From the NCBI RefSeq assembly GCF_000337835.1, contig NZ_AOLM01000018.1, positions 1 through 64,000 of the forward strand: DNA of 64,000 nt. Reading direction: 5' to 3'. Positions 33,687-41,703 of this stretch are shown here, piece after piece. The translations under genes were made by a program, and so were the position numbers. The notes beneath the pieces are model-generated. The model was not told the DNA's origin. It made no database searches and was given only the letters and a program-made list of their open reading frames with translations. The DNA is from Haloferax sulfurifontis ATCC BAA-897 (lineage in GTDB: Archaea > Halobacteriota > Halobacteria > Halobacteriales > Haloferacaceae). Within the stretch, counting starts at the first letter, position 1; each line of letters opens with the position of its first letter.

Positions 33687-34312
33687 GGGTCCTCCCCGGC
33701 GCGCAACCTCGCCGCGACCGATTCGAGCGTCGTCTCCCGGAGGTTCACGAAGCGGCCGCCGACCGCCTCGACGCCGCCGTCAGCGTCCGGGTCGTCGCCG
33801 ACGTGGACCAATTCGGCCGCGTCGACGTCGAGACCGCGGGCGGCCGCCGCGAACGCCTGCCGGTGGGGTTTCCGCCAGCCGCAGGCGACGCTCGTCGTGA
33901 CGTCGTCGAAGCCGCGCCGGTCGAGGTCCGACCGGATGAGCGTCCGAGCGACGAGTTCGGGAACGGAACAGTTCGAGAGGAGGCCGACCGCGCCGGCCTC
34001 GCGGGCCGCGGCGACTGCCTCGACCGCGCCGGGACGAGTGGTCACCTCGGGGTCGAACGCCGTGACGACTGCGCGTCGGGCGGCGTTGTCAGGCGAGTCG
34101 ACGCCCCGGGAGCGGAGCGCCGCGGCGACGTGGGCCGGAAGCGGGACTTCCGCGCCCTCGGGCGCGTCGATGTGGACCTCGCGGTAGGCGTCGTCCCAGT
34201 CGTCGGGGACGGCGACGCCGTACTCGCGGAGCGCGTCTGCGACCGCCGCGCCGGGGTCTGACGGGTACTCGGCGTCGACGAGCGTGCCGAAGAGGTCGAA
34301 CGTGACTGCCAC
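33677..34312 (-). CDS. HAD-superfamily hydrolase, first gene of the cobalamin operon
   Basis: 211 residues. HAD motifs: MAVTFDLFGTLVDAE (DxxGT, where the usual first Asp is followed by Leu-Phe), LLSNCSVPELV (motif II Ser), GWRKPHRQAF (motif III Lys) and HVGDDPDADGGVEAV (motif IV). It belongs to the phosphatase/dehalogenase-like group. It overlaps cbiB by 10 nt and so is co-translated with the cobalamin genes. Since no classical alpha-ribazole-phosphate phosphatase (CobC/CobZ) is seen in the cluster, this enzyme is a reasonable candidate for that step; unproven. Confidence 0.85.
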   Translation of the reverse strand: MAVTFDLFGTLVDAEYPSDPGAAVADALREYGVAVPDDWDDAYREVHIDAPEGAEVPLPAHVAAALRSRGVDSPDNAARRAVVTAFDPEVTTRPGAVEAVAAAREAGAVGLLSNCSVPELVARTLIRSDLDRRGFDDVTTSVACGWRKPHRQAFAAAARGLDVDAAELVHVGDDPDADGGVEAVGGRFVNLRETTLESVAARLRAGEDPCP

Positions 34313-34392
34313 TAGAATTTCATTGGCGAAACTGTACTTGAATATAGCGAAGCGGGGGATCCCCGCGGCCTCGCGTCACCAGCGGTGGAACA

Positions 34393-35376
34393 TCACCACC
34401 GGTGGTGGACGTGTTCGCGCGCGTACGAGTCGTAGACCTCCTCGACGCGCTGGAACTGGTCGGCCGACAGCGGCGGGAGCGACGCGGCGGCGACGTTGTC
34501 GCGGATGTGTGCCGGCGTCTTCGACCCGGGGATGACGGTGCTCACGGCGTCGAACGAGAGAATCCAGCGGAGCGTGAACTGCGCGAGAGACACCCCCTCG
34601 GGGACGACCTCCTGTATCGCGTCCGCGGCGGCGAGGCCGTCTTCGAACGGGATTCCGGCGAACGTCTCGCCCACGTCGAACGCCTCGCCGTGTCGGTTGA
34701 AGTTCCGGTGGTCGTCCTCGCCGAACTCGGCGTCTTCGGAGAGGGCACCGGTGAGCAGTCCCGACGCGAGCGGGACGCGGACGATGACGCCGACGTTCCG
34801 GCGCTCCGCCTCCCGGAAGAACAGTTCCGCGGGTCGCTGTCGAAGCGGATTGAAGATAATCTGGACCGTCTCCACGCCGTCGTACTCGATGGCCTTGAGC
34901 CCGTCTTCGACCTTCTCGACGCTCACGCCGTAGTGGTCTATCTTCCCGGCGTCGCGGAGCTCGGAGAGCGCGTCGAACACCTCGGGTCGGTAGTACACGT
35001 CCCGCGGCGGGCAGTGAAGCTGGACGAGGTCGAGCGAGTCGACGCCAAGGTTGTCCCGGCTTCGGTCCACGAACCGCTCGAGGTTCTCGCGGTTGTAGCC
35101 GTCGGCCTCGTGCGGGTCGAGCCGACGCCCCGCCTTGGTGGCGACGACCACGTCGTCGTCGCGGTCGGCGAGCGCGTCGCCGATGCGGCGCTCGCTGTCG
35201 CCGTCGCCGTACACGTCCGCGGTGTCGAGGAAGTTAATGCCCGCGTCGAGCGCGGCCTCGATGGCGTCATACGCCTCGTCGTCGGTCACCGAGCCCCAAC
35301 TGCCGCCGAGTTGCCACGTCCCCAGCGCGATTTCAGAAACGTCGAATCCGGTCGTGCCGAGCGGTCGAGAATCCAT
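34393..35376 (-). CDS. Aldo-keto reductase
   Basis: 327 residues. The AKR signature appears as GINFLDTADVYGDGDSERRI (Asp and Tyr of the catalytic tetrad), VVATKAGRRLD (Lys) and LDLVQLHCPPRDV (His). The C-terminal nucleotide-binding part is FDAVSTVIPGSKTPAHIRDN. It is a YgdH/Tas-like NADP-dependent oxidoreductase with unknown substrate. The last residues form a His-containing tail (REHVHHRW). Confidence 0.9.
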   Translation of the reverse strand: MDSRPLGTTGFDVSEIALGTWQLGGSWGSVTDDEAYDAIEAALDAGINFLDTADVYGDGDSERRIGDALADRDDDVVVATKAGRRLDPHEADGYNRENLERFVDRSRDNLGVDSLDLVQLHCPPRDVYYRPEVFDALSELRDAGKIDHYGVSVEKVEDGLKAIEYDGVETVQIIFNPLRQRPAELFFREAERRNVGVIVRVPLASGLLTGALSEDAEFGEDDHRNFNRHGEAFDVGETFAGIPFEDGLAAADAIQEVVPEGVSLAQFTLRWILSFDAVSTVIPGSKTPAHIRDNVAAASLPPLSADQFQRVEEVYDSYAREHVHHRW

Positions 35377-35500
35377 ACTGTTCGCTTCCGAACAGACGGG
35401 GGTAAATCACGGGGTCGCGGCGAGATATACTCCGATTGTTCGTGAGGGTCTACGTAAACGGGACAGAGGACGCTACAGGTCAGAGTCGACGACGGTCCAC

Positions 35501-35555
35501 CTCCCCGATTTGAACTCACTCGCAACGCTCCGCGTTGCTCGCTGTTCAAATCGGG
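35501..35555. repeat. Partial copy of the tRNA-Tyr 3' end within an inverted repeat
   Basis: ctccccgatttgaac at 35501-35515 is identical to the T-arm region of the tRNA gene (35619-35633). The same 12 bases recur inverted (gttcaaatcggg, 35544-35555), and between them lies a second perfect hairpin gcaacgc-tcc-gcgttgc. This looks like the scar of an integration at the tRNA, or a small repeat element; nothing codes here. Confidence 0.65.
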
Positions 35556-35612
35556 TCGAGACGTCCTTCACATTCGACACCGCTCGCTACGCTCGCGGGT
35601 GTTGAAGTTCAG

Positions 35613-35686
35613 TCCGCTCTCCCCGATTTGAACGGGGGACAAGCCGATCTACAGTCGGCTGCTCTGCCAGGCTGAGCTAAGAGCGG
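35613..35686 (-). tRNA. tRNA-Tyr (GTA anticodon)
   Basis: Minus strand CCGCTCTTAGCTCAGC at the 5' end pairs with AGAGCGG at the 3' end (7-bp acceptor). The anticodon arm is GCCGA-CTGTAGA-TCGGC with anticodon GTA, and the T-arm GGGG TTCAAAT CCCC type is present (CCCCCGTTCAAATCGGGG). No intron. Discriminator A is taken at 35613; CCA is not encoded. Confidence 0.92.
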
Positions 35687-35798
35687 TCACCGATTCGTAT
35701 CCGGTCGACGCGTTTAACCATTATCATTCTCGCCGCCGCGTGTGCTGTGTGTCAGACAGGTGCGAACATTGATATGGTGCCGAGATAATCCCGGAGTA

Positions 35799-36404
35799 AT
35801 GAGTAAAATCACGTTCCGCGCCGACGACGCCCTCGTCGAGCGCCTGGACCGCCTCGACACCTCGAAAAGCGAGGTGATGCGCGAGGCGCTCCGTCAGTAC
35901 CTCGACGAACTGGAACGTGACGACGCCCCGGACGACGCGTCCGACACCGCCGCCGGAGACGACAGGCTGGACGGTGCGCTTTCGGCGCGGGTCGAGGAGC
36001 TCGTCGACGACCGACTGGACGAACGCCTCCCGACGCTCGTGGAGGAAGCCGCGGCGGCCCGCGAGGCCGAGCGTCCGACGCCGTCGGGGTTGAACGTCAA
36101 CATCAACGTCGATGGTTCGGGCGACGAATCCCGCGTAAACGCGGCTGTCGAGGGCGAATCGGGGGCGAATACGGTTCGTAAGACACGGGAAGAACTGGAG
36201 TCCCCAGACGCGGGCGACTCCGAGATGAGCTGTGGCCAATGTGGCGAATCCGTGGGTCCGGACCACGTGTACTGCCCGAACTGCGGCGAGAAGACGTCCC
36301 ACCGCGTGTTCTGCGAGTGCGGCGACGAACTCCGGTCCGACTGGGCGTTCTGCCCCGATTGCGGGCGTCGGACACCCGCGGCCGACGTTCTGGAACAAGC
36401 ATAA
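35799..36404 (+). CDS. cdrL: CdrL-type ribbon-helix-helix protein with double zinc ribbon
   Basis: 201 residues from the ATG at 35799. N-terminal RHH domain: KITFRADDALVERLDRLDTS then SEVMREALRQYLDEL. A long acidic helical linker follows, then two C-terminal Cys4 zinc ribbons: CGQCGESVGPDHVYCPNCG and CECGDELRSDWAFCPDCG. It precedes cdrS-ftsZ2 on the same strand, an arrangement described for Haloferax and Halobacterium where the long RHH protein regulates cdrS-ftsZ2 (from memory). It may bind the GTCTTAC repeats downstream. Confidence 0.85.
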   Translation: MSKITFRADDALVERLDRLDTSKSEVMREALRQYLDELERDDAPDDASDTAAGDDRLDGALSARVEELVDDRLDERLPTLVEEAAAAREAERPTPSGLNVNINVDGSGDESRVNAAVEGESGANTVRKTREELESPDAGDSEMSCGQCGESVGPDHVYCPNCGEKTSHRVFCECGDELRSDWAFCPDCGRRTPAADVLEQA

Positions 36405-36443
36405 CCGGCGATTAAAGCCCCCTATACAGGATATTCAGCCCCT

Positions 36444-36601
36444 GTCTTACAACCGCCGTTACATTTATATTCTATCCCTCTGTGGTGATTATCGCGTAAG
36501 ACGGTTGTCTTACAGCCGCCCGACGGCGGCCCGAAACCCGGCGTCGTCCGTCGGTTTCCGGGTGTAAGACACACGCACACGAGTGCGGCGCGCCGTCTTA
36601 C
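36444..36601 (+). promoter_or_regulatory. cdrS-ftsZ2 promoter region with five GTCTTAC/GTAAGAC sites
   Basis: GTCTTAC occurs at 36444-36450, 36507-36513 and 36595-36601; its complement GTAAGAC at 36496-36502 and 36564-36570. The pair at 36496-36513 is a perfect inverted repeat with a 4-nt centre. A TATA-like acatttatat (36461-36470) lies ahead, so most sites would fall in a leader of over 100 nt upstream of cdrS. RHH proteins bind such short inverted repeats. Confidence 0.6.
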
Positions 36602-36616
36602 CGGGGGAATGTAAAC

Positions 36617-36802
36617 ATGGAGCGTGTGACACTACGAATTCCGAAGCAGCAGATCGAGGAGGTCGAGCGGATGGTCGAGACGGGAGAGTTCCCGAACCGA
36701 TCCGAAGCCATCCGTTCCGCCGTTCGCGAGATGCTCAATGAACAGACGACTGACAAGCGACAGCGCGAATCTACCAGCAAGCGCGGCTGGGCAAAGGTGT
36801 AA
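36617..36802 (+). CDS. cdrS: CdrS, small ribbon-helix-helix cell-division regulator
   Basis: 61 residues: [20 protein letters not shown] (beta strand and first helix), then [20 protein letters not shown] and a basic tail. The typical CopG/Arc-type RHH without other domains. Its stop is 2 nt before the ftsZ2 start, so the two genes are one transcript. In haloarchaea CdrS is known to control ftsZ2 and other division genes (published, from memory). Confidence 0.9.
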   Translation: MERVTLRIPKQQIEEVERMVETGEFPNRSEAIRSAVREMLNEQTTDKRQRESTSKRGWAKV

Positions 36803-36804
36803 CT

Positions 36805-38013
36805 ATGCAGGATATCGTTCGCGAGGCGATGGAACGGGACGAGGCCGAGCGCAAGACGCAGTCGTCGCTCGACGACAGCGACGACCAGTTCGGTGACCCG
36901 CGAATCGTCATCGTCGGCGCTGGTGGCGCCGGCAACAACACCATCAACCGCCTGTACAACATCGGTGTCGAAGGGGCCGACACGGTCGCCATCAACACCG
37001 ACAAGCAACACCTGAAGATGATCGAAGCGGACACGAAAATCCTCGTCGGGAAGTCCCTGACGCAGGGTCTCGGTGCCGGTGGTGACCCGTCGATGGGTGA
37101 GCGCGCGACCGAGATGGCACAGGGCACGATCAAGGACGTGCTCGGCGACGCCGACCTCGTGTTCGTCACCGCGGGGATGGGCGGCGGCACCGGGACCGGT
37201 GCGGCCCCCGTCGTCGCGAAGATCGCAAAGGAGCAGGGCGCAATCGTCGTGGGCATGGTCTCGACCCCGTTCAACGTCGAGCGCGCCCGCACGGTCAAGG
37301 CCGAGGAGGGGCTCGAAAACCTCCGCAACGAGGCCGACTCCATCATCGTGCTGGACAACAACCGCCTCCTCGATTACGTCCCGAACCTGCCTATCGGCAA
37401 GGCGTTCTCGGTCATGGACCAGATCATCGCCGAGACCGTCAAGGGCATCTCGGAGACCATCACCCAGCCGTCCCTCATCAACCTCGACTACGCCGACATG
37501 TCGACTATCATGAATCAGGGCGGCGTCGCGGTGATGCTCGTCGGCGAGACCCAAGACAAGAACAAGACCCAAGAGGTGGTCAACGACGCGATGAACCACC
37601 CGCTTCTCGACGTGGACTACCGCGGTGCGTCCGGCGGTCTCGTCCACATCACGGGCGGCCCCGACCTCACCCTGAAGGAGGCCGAGGGAATCGCGAGCAA
37701 CATCACCGAACGGCTGGAAGCCGCCGCGAACGTCATCTGGGGCGCTCGCATTCAGGACGAGTACAAGGGGAAAGTCCGCGTCATGGCCATCATGACGGGC
37801 GTCCAGTCCGCGCAGGTCCTCGGCCCGACGACGCAGAAGCAGGCCGACAAGTCGCGCCAGAGCATCCAGTCGCGCGAGTCACAGCAACAGCACTCGGGTT
37901 CGGGTTCGGAGTTCGATAGCTCGGAGCGAGCCCAGACGGCCCAGAGCGGCACGTGGTCCGACGGCGGCCGCGACGAAGTCGAGAAGAACAACGGTCTCGA
38001 CGTCATCCGCTAA
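36805..38013 (+). CDS. ftsZ2: Cell-division GTPase FtsZ2
   Basis: 402 residues. Tubulin/FtsZ features: [20 protein letters not shown] at ~33, the signature [18 protein letters not shown] at ~122, [19 protein letters not shown], the T7 loop [20 protein letters not shown] and a C-terminal GTP-binding core ending [15 protein letters not shown] Gln/Ser-rich linker and a short C-terminal peptide (NNGLDVIR) follow. The N-terminal ~30 residues extend beyond the core, as usual for FtsZ2. It acts with FtsZ1 at midcell. Confidence 0.95.
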   Translation: MQDIVREAMERDEAERKTQSSLDDSDDQFGDPRIVIVGAGGAGNNTINRLYNIGVEGADTVAINTDKQHLKMIEADTKILVGKSLTQGLGAGGDPSMGERATEMAQGTIKDVLGDADLVFVTAGMGGGTGTGAAPVVAKIAKEQGAIVVGMVSTPFNVERARTVKAEEGLENLRNEADSIIVLDNNRLLDYVPNLPIGKAFSVMDQIIAETVKGISETITQPSLINLDYADMSTIMNQGGVAVMLVGETQDKNKTQEVVNDAMNHPLLDVDYRGASGGLVHITGGPDLTLKEAEGIASNITERLEAAANVIWGARIQDEYKGKVRVMAIMTGVQSAQVLGPTTQKQADKSRQSIQSRESQQQHSGSGSEFDSSERAQTAQSGTWSDGGRDEVEKNNGLDVIR

Positions 38014-38063
38014 CGCCCTGTCGGACCCGCTCGGACGCCGCCGCGCCCGTCGGGTTTCGTGGG

Positions 38064-38072
38064 TTCTTTTTC
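38064..38072 (+). terminator. T-rich terminator after ftsZ2
   Basis: ttctttttc about 50 nt after the ftsZ2 stop in a GC-rich context; T-runs of this type end haloarchaeal transcripts. No strong hairpin precedes it. Confidence 0.4.
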
Positions 38073-38191
38073 GCAAACGACGTTTTCCGCCCCGCGAGCG
38101 TCGCCGCCGATTCGGTCGACGCGACCGCACTCGGTTCTGTCTGACCCGTAAGACGCGTCCCAAAACGAGTTCCGTGCGGTTCCGTAGCCGC

Positions 38192-39157
38192 TCAGACCGC
38201 CTCTATCGACTCGATGAGCCGGCACTTCCGACAGACGTCACCGGCGGTTTTCGACCCACAGCGCTCGCAGTCGTTGAGGTCGACGCGGCCCTCGCCGCGG
38301 TACTCGCGGGCGGTCAACTCGGCCAACTCCTCGTAGCCGGCCATAATCGAGTGGCGGGTGCCGGGGTGGTTCTCTTCGAGTTTCAACAGCAACTGCTGAA
38401 TCTCGGCGCGGTAGGCCTCCGAGGAATGGGGGCACTCGGTGATGTGCGCGGGGAGGTCCTTCAGGTGGGCGTAGAGCGCGACCTCCTTTTCGGGCACGTC
38501 GCGCAACGGCTTGGCCCGCGGGATGAACTCGCCGGCGTCGCGGCGCTTCTCGAAGTCGCCGATGCTGGCGTCGAAATGCTTTGCGACCTGCTTGAGGTCG
38601 CCCTCGAAGAAGTTCATGAGCGCCGTCTGCGCCTCGTCGTCGAGGTTGTGTCCCGTGAGCAGTTTGTCCGCGCCGAGGTCGTCGGCGAAGCGTTCGAGCA
38701 GGTCGCGGCGGAACACCCCGCAGTAGGCGCAGGCGGCCATGTTCTCGGGGTCCTTCTCGACCACGTCGTCCATCTGGACGCCGAACTCGTCCTCGTAGGA
38801 GACCAGTTCGTGGTGGATGTCGAGGTCCTCGGCGAGTTCGACGCAGGCGTCGACGGACTTGTCGCGGTAGCCCTCGATGCCCTCGTGGATGGTGAGGGCG
38901 ACGAGTTCGATGCGCGGGTCGCGCCCGAACGTGTCGTCGAGGATGTGTGTGAGAACGACGCTGTCTTTGCCGCCGGACAGCCCGATGACCCACGTCTGGG
39001 GGTTCTCGGGGCTGGCATCGCGGGGGAGCATGTTGTCCTCGCGGATGCGGCGGCGAACGCGTTTCTCGACCGAGGCGCAGAGGTGGTCGTCGCAGAGGTG
39101 GGCCCCGGAGTAGGCCGCGTGCATCACCGCGTCGCGGCCGCACTTGTCGCACTCCAT
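38192..39157 (-). CDS. ncsA: NcsA/TtuA-type tRNA 2-thiolation enzyme
   Basis: 321 residues from the ATG at 39157. N-terminal zinc finger MECDKCGRDAVMHAAYSG with ..HLCDDHLC, PP-loop VIGLSGGKDSVVLTHILDD, the catalytic CAYCGVFRR (Cys pair), TGHNLDDEAQTALMNFFEGD, and C-terminal zinc finger CERCGSKTAGDVCRKC. It adenylates wobble uridine of tRNA for sulfur transfer, with SAMP proteins activated by UbaA (encoded at 51029) as sulfur carriers in haloarchaea. Confidence 0.92.
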   Translation of the reverse strand: MECDKCGRDAVMHAAYSGAHLCDDHLCASVEKRVRRRIREDNMLPRDASPENPQTWVIGLSGGKDSVVLTHILDDTFGRDPRIELVALTIHEGIEGYRDKSVDACVELAEDLDIHHELVSYEDEFGVQMDDVVEKDPENMAACAYCGVFRRDLLERFADDLGADKLLTGHNLDDEAQTALMNFFEGDLKQVAKHFDASIGDFEKRRDAGEFIPRAKPLRDVPEKEVALYAHLKDLPAHITECPHSSEAYRAEIQQLLLKLEENHPGTRHSIMAGYEELAELTAREYRGEGRVDLNDCERCGSKTAGDVCRKCRLIESIEAV

Positions 39158-39299
39158 TGCCGGTCGCTTGCCCGGCAGGAGGGATACGGGTTTCGCCTCG
39201 GGGCGACTGCCGTCGGACGCCCGACCGGCGACCGGCAACCGGCGACCCGACCGCGCTCGGTCGCAACCGGTTTGGCCCTCCGACCCCCACGGACAGTCG

Positions 39300-39947
39300 A
39301 TGGACAGAGACGCCGCCCTCGACCGCGTTGCCGCCGTCGTCGACGCCGTCGAGTCCGAGACGCTCCCCGTCCCGGTCCGCGAGGTGTGGGTCTACGGCGA
39401 CGTGGCGCTCGGCCTCGACCCCCTCGACCGACTCGACGTGTACGTGACGAAAGACATCCTCCTCCGCGGCGACCCCGACGCGGCCGAGTCGTTCGAGCGG
39501 TCCCACGGCGTGAAGGGCGTCGGCAAGAGCGTCCGCGCCGAGTGGGCGCGCGAGCATCCCGACCTGTTGCGAGCCAACGCGAACGGCTACGCCGCCCCCG
39601 AGAAGTGCCTCGCCGCACACCTGCTCCCGGACGACGACGAACCGGTCCACCTCGAAGTGTGCAACGCCTCCTTCGAGGACAACGTCACCCAGCGGCTGAA
39701 GGGCGCGGTCGAACGCGAGGCCTACGAGCAGATTCTCGACCCCCGCGGCGTCTGCCTCTACGCCGACGGCCAGCGCTCGTCGGACGCGATGTCGAAACTC
39801 CGAAACGGCGAGTTCGCCTTCCCGACGCTCTCGGGCGCGCTGGAGATGCTCGGACTGGAGGGAGACGAGGCCGAGACGGCCGTCGAGGCGATGCGAGCCT
39901 ACCGGGCCGACCAGACCGGCACGTCGGTCCGCGGCGACGTGGTCTGA
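39300..39947 (+). CDS. Conserved hypothetical protein, 215 aa
   Basis: Start ATG 39300. The N-terminal part REVWVYGDVALGLDPLDRLD then VYVTKDILLRG resembles the beginning of a nucleotidyltransferase fold (Gly-Asp then Asp-x-Asp-like), but the usual Gly-Ser motif is missing, so no activity can be claimed. I believe haloarchaea carry this as a family of unknown function (DUF7095-like). It is divergent from ncsA with a gap of 142 bp. Confidence 0.7.
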   Translation: MDRDAALDRVAAVVDAVESETLPVPVREVWVYGDVALGLDPLDRLDVYVTKDILLRGDPDAAESFERSHGVKGVGKSVRAEWAREHPDLLRANANGYAAPEKCLAAHLLPDDDEPVHLEVCNASFEDNVTQRLKGAVEREAYEQILDPRGVCLYADGQRSSDAMSKLRNGEFAFPTLSGALEMLGLEGDEAETAVEAMRAYRADQTGTSVRGDVV

Positions 39948-39990
39948 GGGCGGAGCCGAATCGAGGCCGGACCGAGTCGGGGGCGACCGG

Positions 39991-40197
39991 CTACCAGTCG
40001 CGGTCGTCGGCGCGGTCGGTCTCGCGGCCGCGCGCCTCGTTGTAGCGCATCCCCTCGTCGCGTGCGCGACGCTCCGCCTCGTCGCGGCTCATCGTCGGCG
40101 GGTCCCGCGTCTCGTCTCGAATCGCGGCGTAGAGGGCGACTGCGGCACCGATGCTGAGGAGGACGAAGAGGAGGAACACGAGACCACCGGCGGGCAT
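39991..40197 (-). CDS. Small single-span membrane protein, 68 aa
   Basis: MPAGGLVFLLFVLLSIGAAV forms an N-terminal span, then a charged tail (RDETRDPPTMSRDEAERRAR) typical of small haloarchaeal 'preprotein translocase-like' proteins of unknown role. The ATG at 40197 puts the span at the N-terminus. Confidence 0.65.
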   Translation of the reverse strand: MPAGGLVFLLFVLLSIGAAVALYAAIRDETRDPPTMSRDEAERRARDEGMRYNEARGRETDRADDRDW

Positions 40198-40272
40198 ACG
40201 CTCACCAGCGGGCGCGAGAAAGGAAGTGGTTTCGGAGGTACATTTTTTACGGGGGTAGTTCAACGGTTCAAC

Positions 40273-40488
40273 ATGAGCCCTCCACCAAGCGCCGACCGAG
40301 ACGGCTGTCCGAAATGCGGTCACTCCGAGACCGAAATCGACTCCATCGCAACCACGGGAAGCGGCCTCTCGAAGATGTTCGACATCCAGAACCGCCAGTT
40401 CACCGTCGTCTCGTGTGCGAACTGCGGCTACTCGGAACTCTACCGCGGCAAGTCGAACGGGAACTTCGTCGACCTGTTCCTCGGCTGA
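40273..40488 (+). CDS. Zinc-ribbon nucleic-acid-binding protein, 71 aa
   Basis: Two CxxC pairs: CPKCGHSETEIDSI and CANCGYSELYRGKSN, with the spacing of the COG3478-like zinc ribbon (about 35 residues between pairs). The C-terminal FVDLFLG is also characteristic. Cellular role unknown. Confidence 0.85.
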   Translation: MSPPPSADRDGCPKCGHSETEIDSIATTGSGLSKMFDIQNRQFTVVSCANCGYSELYRGKSNGNFVDLFLG

Positions 40489-40506
40489 GCGCCCGCGAAC
40501 CGCCGC

Positions 40507-40854
40507 TTACGACTCAGCGCCACCGTCCGCGGACATCCATTTTTCGCCCCACTCGTAGATGTCGTCGAACGCCGGGAGCAGTTCCTCGCCCTTCTGTGTG
40601 AGCGAGTAGTACACCGCGATGGGACTGCCGTCTTCGACCTCGCGGTCGACGTAGCCCAACTCTTGGAGGTCGTCCAGCACGCGCGAGAGCGTCTGGGAGT
40701 TCGCACCCGTCGCGCGCTTGAGTTCGTTGAACCGGAGGTCGCCCTCGCGCAGGACGTGGATGACCGTCATCCGCCACCGCGACCCGATCTCTTCGAGCGT
40801 CTTGATGACCGGACACTGTTCGTACTTCGTCTCGAGGTTCTGGTGCGGTGACAT
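40507..40854 (-). CDS. HxlR-family transcriptional regulator
   Basis: 115 residues: CPVIKTLEEIGSRWRMTVIH (the first Cys is typical of redox-sensing HxlR proteins), LREGDLRFNELKRATGANSQ, TLSRVLDDLQELGYVDREVE and SIAVYYSLTQKGEELLPAFD form the winged helix. It is divergent from the NAD(P)-binding oxidoreductase gene at 41005, which it probably controls; a TATA-like tttaatata is at 40889-40897. Confidence 0.88.
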   Translation of the reverse strand: MSPHQNLETKYEQCPVIKTLEEIGSRWRMTVIHVLREGDLRFNELKRATGANSQTLSRVLDDLQELGYVDREVEDGSPIAVYYSLTQKGEELLPAFDDIYEWGEKWMSADGGAES

Positions 40855-41004
40855 CGGCGTGACCTACTCACACCGAGGTTCGCTTAGGTATATTAAACTC
40901 ACTCTCATTGACCAAGTATGACGATGTGACTGCATCGTCGCGGCGAACCGAACGGCGAGCACACTCACGACACGACCTACAACACGCCCCACAACACACC
41001 CATC

Positions 41005-41640
41005 ATGAACGTACTCCTCCTCGGTGCGAGCGGCCGAATCGGCACGCGAATCGCCAACGAACTCCTGAACCGCGGGCACGCGGTGACCGGCGTCTCCCGA
41101 AGCGGCGCGGTCGACGGCGTCGACGACCCCGACTTCTCGGCGGTCGCCGGCGACGCGACCGACGCCGACCAAATCGCGCGACTCGCCGCGGGCCACGACG
41201 CGGTCGCCTCCGCGCTCGGCCCGAGCGACGAGTCGCCCGAGGTCCTCGTCGAGATGCTCGACGCGGTCATCGACGGGATGGACCGCGCCTCGGTCGACCG
41301 CCTCGTCTGGACCGGCGGCGCGGGCATCCTGAACGTCGGCCCCGACACGCGACTCATCGACTCCCCGGAGTTCCCAGAGGAGTGGAAGCCCGTCGCCAGC
41401 GCCGCCATCGAGGCGTACGGCCTGCTCGAAGACGCCGACGACCTGCGGTGGACCTACGTCGCGCCCGCGGCGCTCATCGAACCCGGCGAGCGGACCGGCG
41501 AGTTCCGGACCGCGCTCGGCGAACTCGTCTCCGACGAAGACGGCGAGAGCCGCATCTCCATGGAGGACTTCGCAATCGCGTTCGCGAACGAACTGGAGAG
41601 CGGCGACGCCGTCCACGAACAGCTCGCGGTCGGCTACTGA
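41005..41640 (+). CDS. NAD(P)H-binding oxidoreductase (SDR, NmrA-like)
   Basis: 211 residues. MNVLLLGASGRIGTRIANEL is the Rossmann motif, followed by VTGVSRSGAVDGVDDPDFSA, and a middle part RLVWTGGAGILNVGPDTRLI. No catalytic Tyr-x3-Lys is obvious, as in the NmrA/flavin-reductase-like subgroup. Divergent from an HxlR regulator, a pair often seen in stress response. Confidence 0.85.
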   Translation: MNVLLLGASGRIGTRIANELLNRGHAVTGVSRSGAVDGVDDPDFSAVAGDATDADQIARLAAGHDAVASALGPSDESPEVLVEMLDAVIDGMDRASVDRLVWTGGAGILNVGPDTRLIDSPEFPEEWKPVASAAIEAYGLLEDADDLRWTYVAPAALIEPGERTGEFRTALGELVSDEDGESRISMEDFAIAFANELESGDAVHEQLAVGY

Positions 41641-41703
41641 ACAGATAGACTCGTTTTTCGGCCGGTGACTCGGCCATCGGTTCGGTCCGTCGAGTGCCCT
41701 CGA

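Noticed and set aside
35620-35690. Possible second tRNA or intron near tRNA-Tyr
   Set aside because: Only one complete cloverleaf exists; the nearby copy is limited to the T-arm 3' half and cannot fold.
38174-40045. Plus-strand 623-residue frame opposite ncsA
   Set aside because: Shadow of ncsA and neighbours; composition changes along its length with the genes on the other strand.
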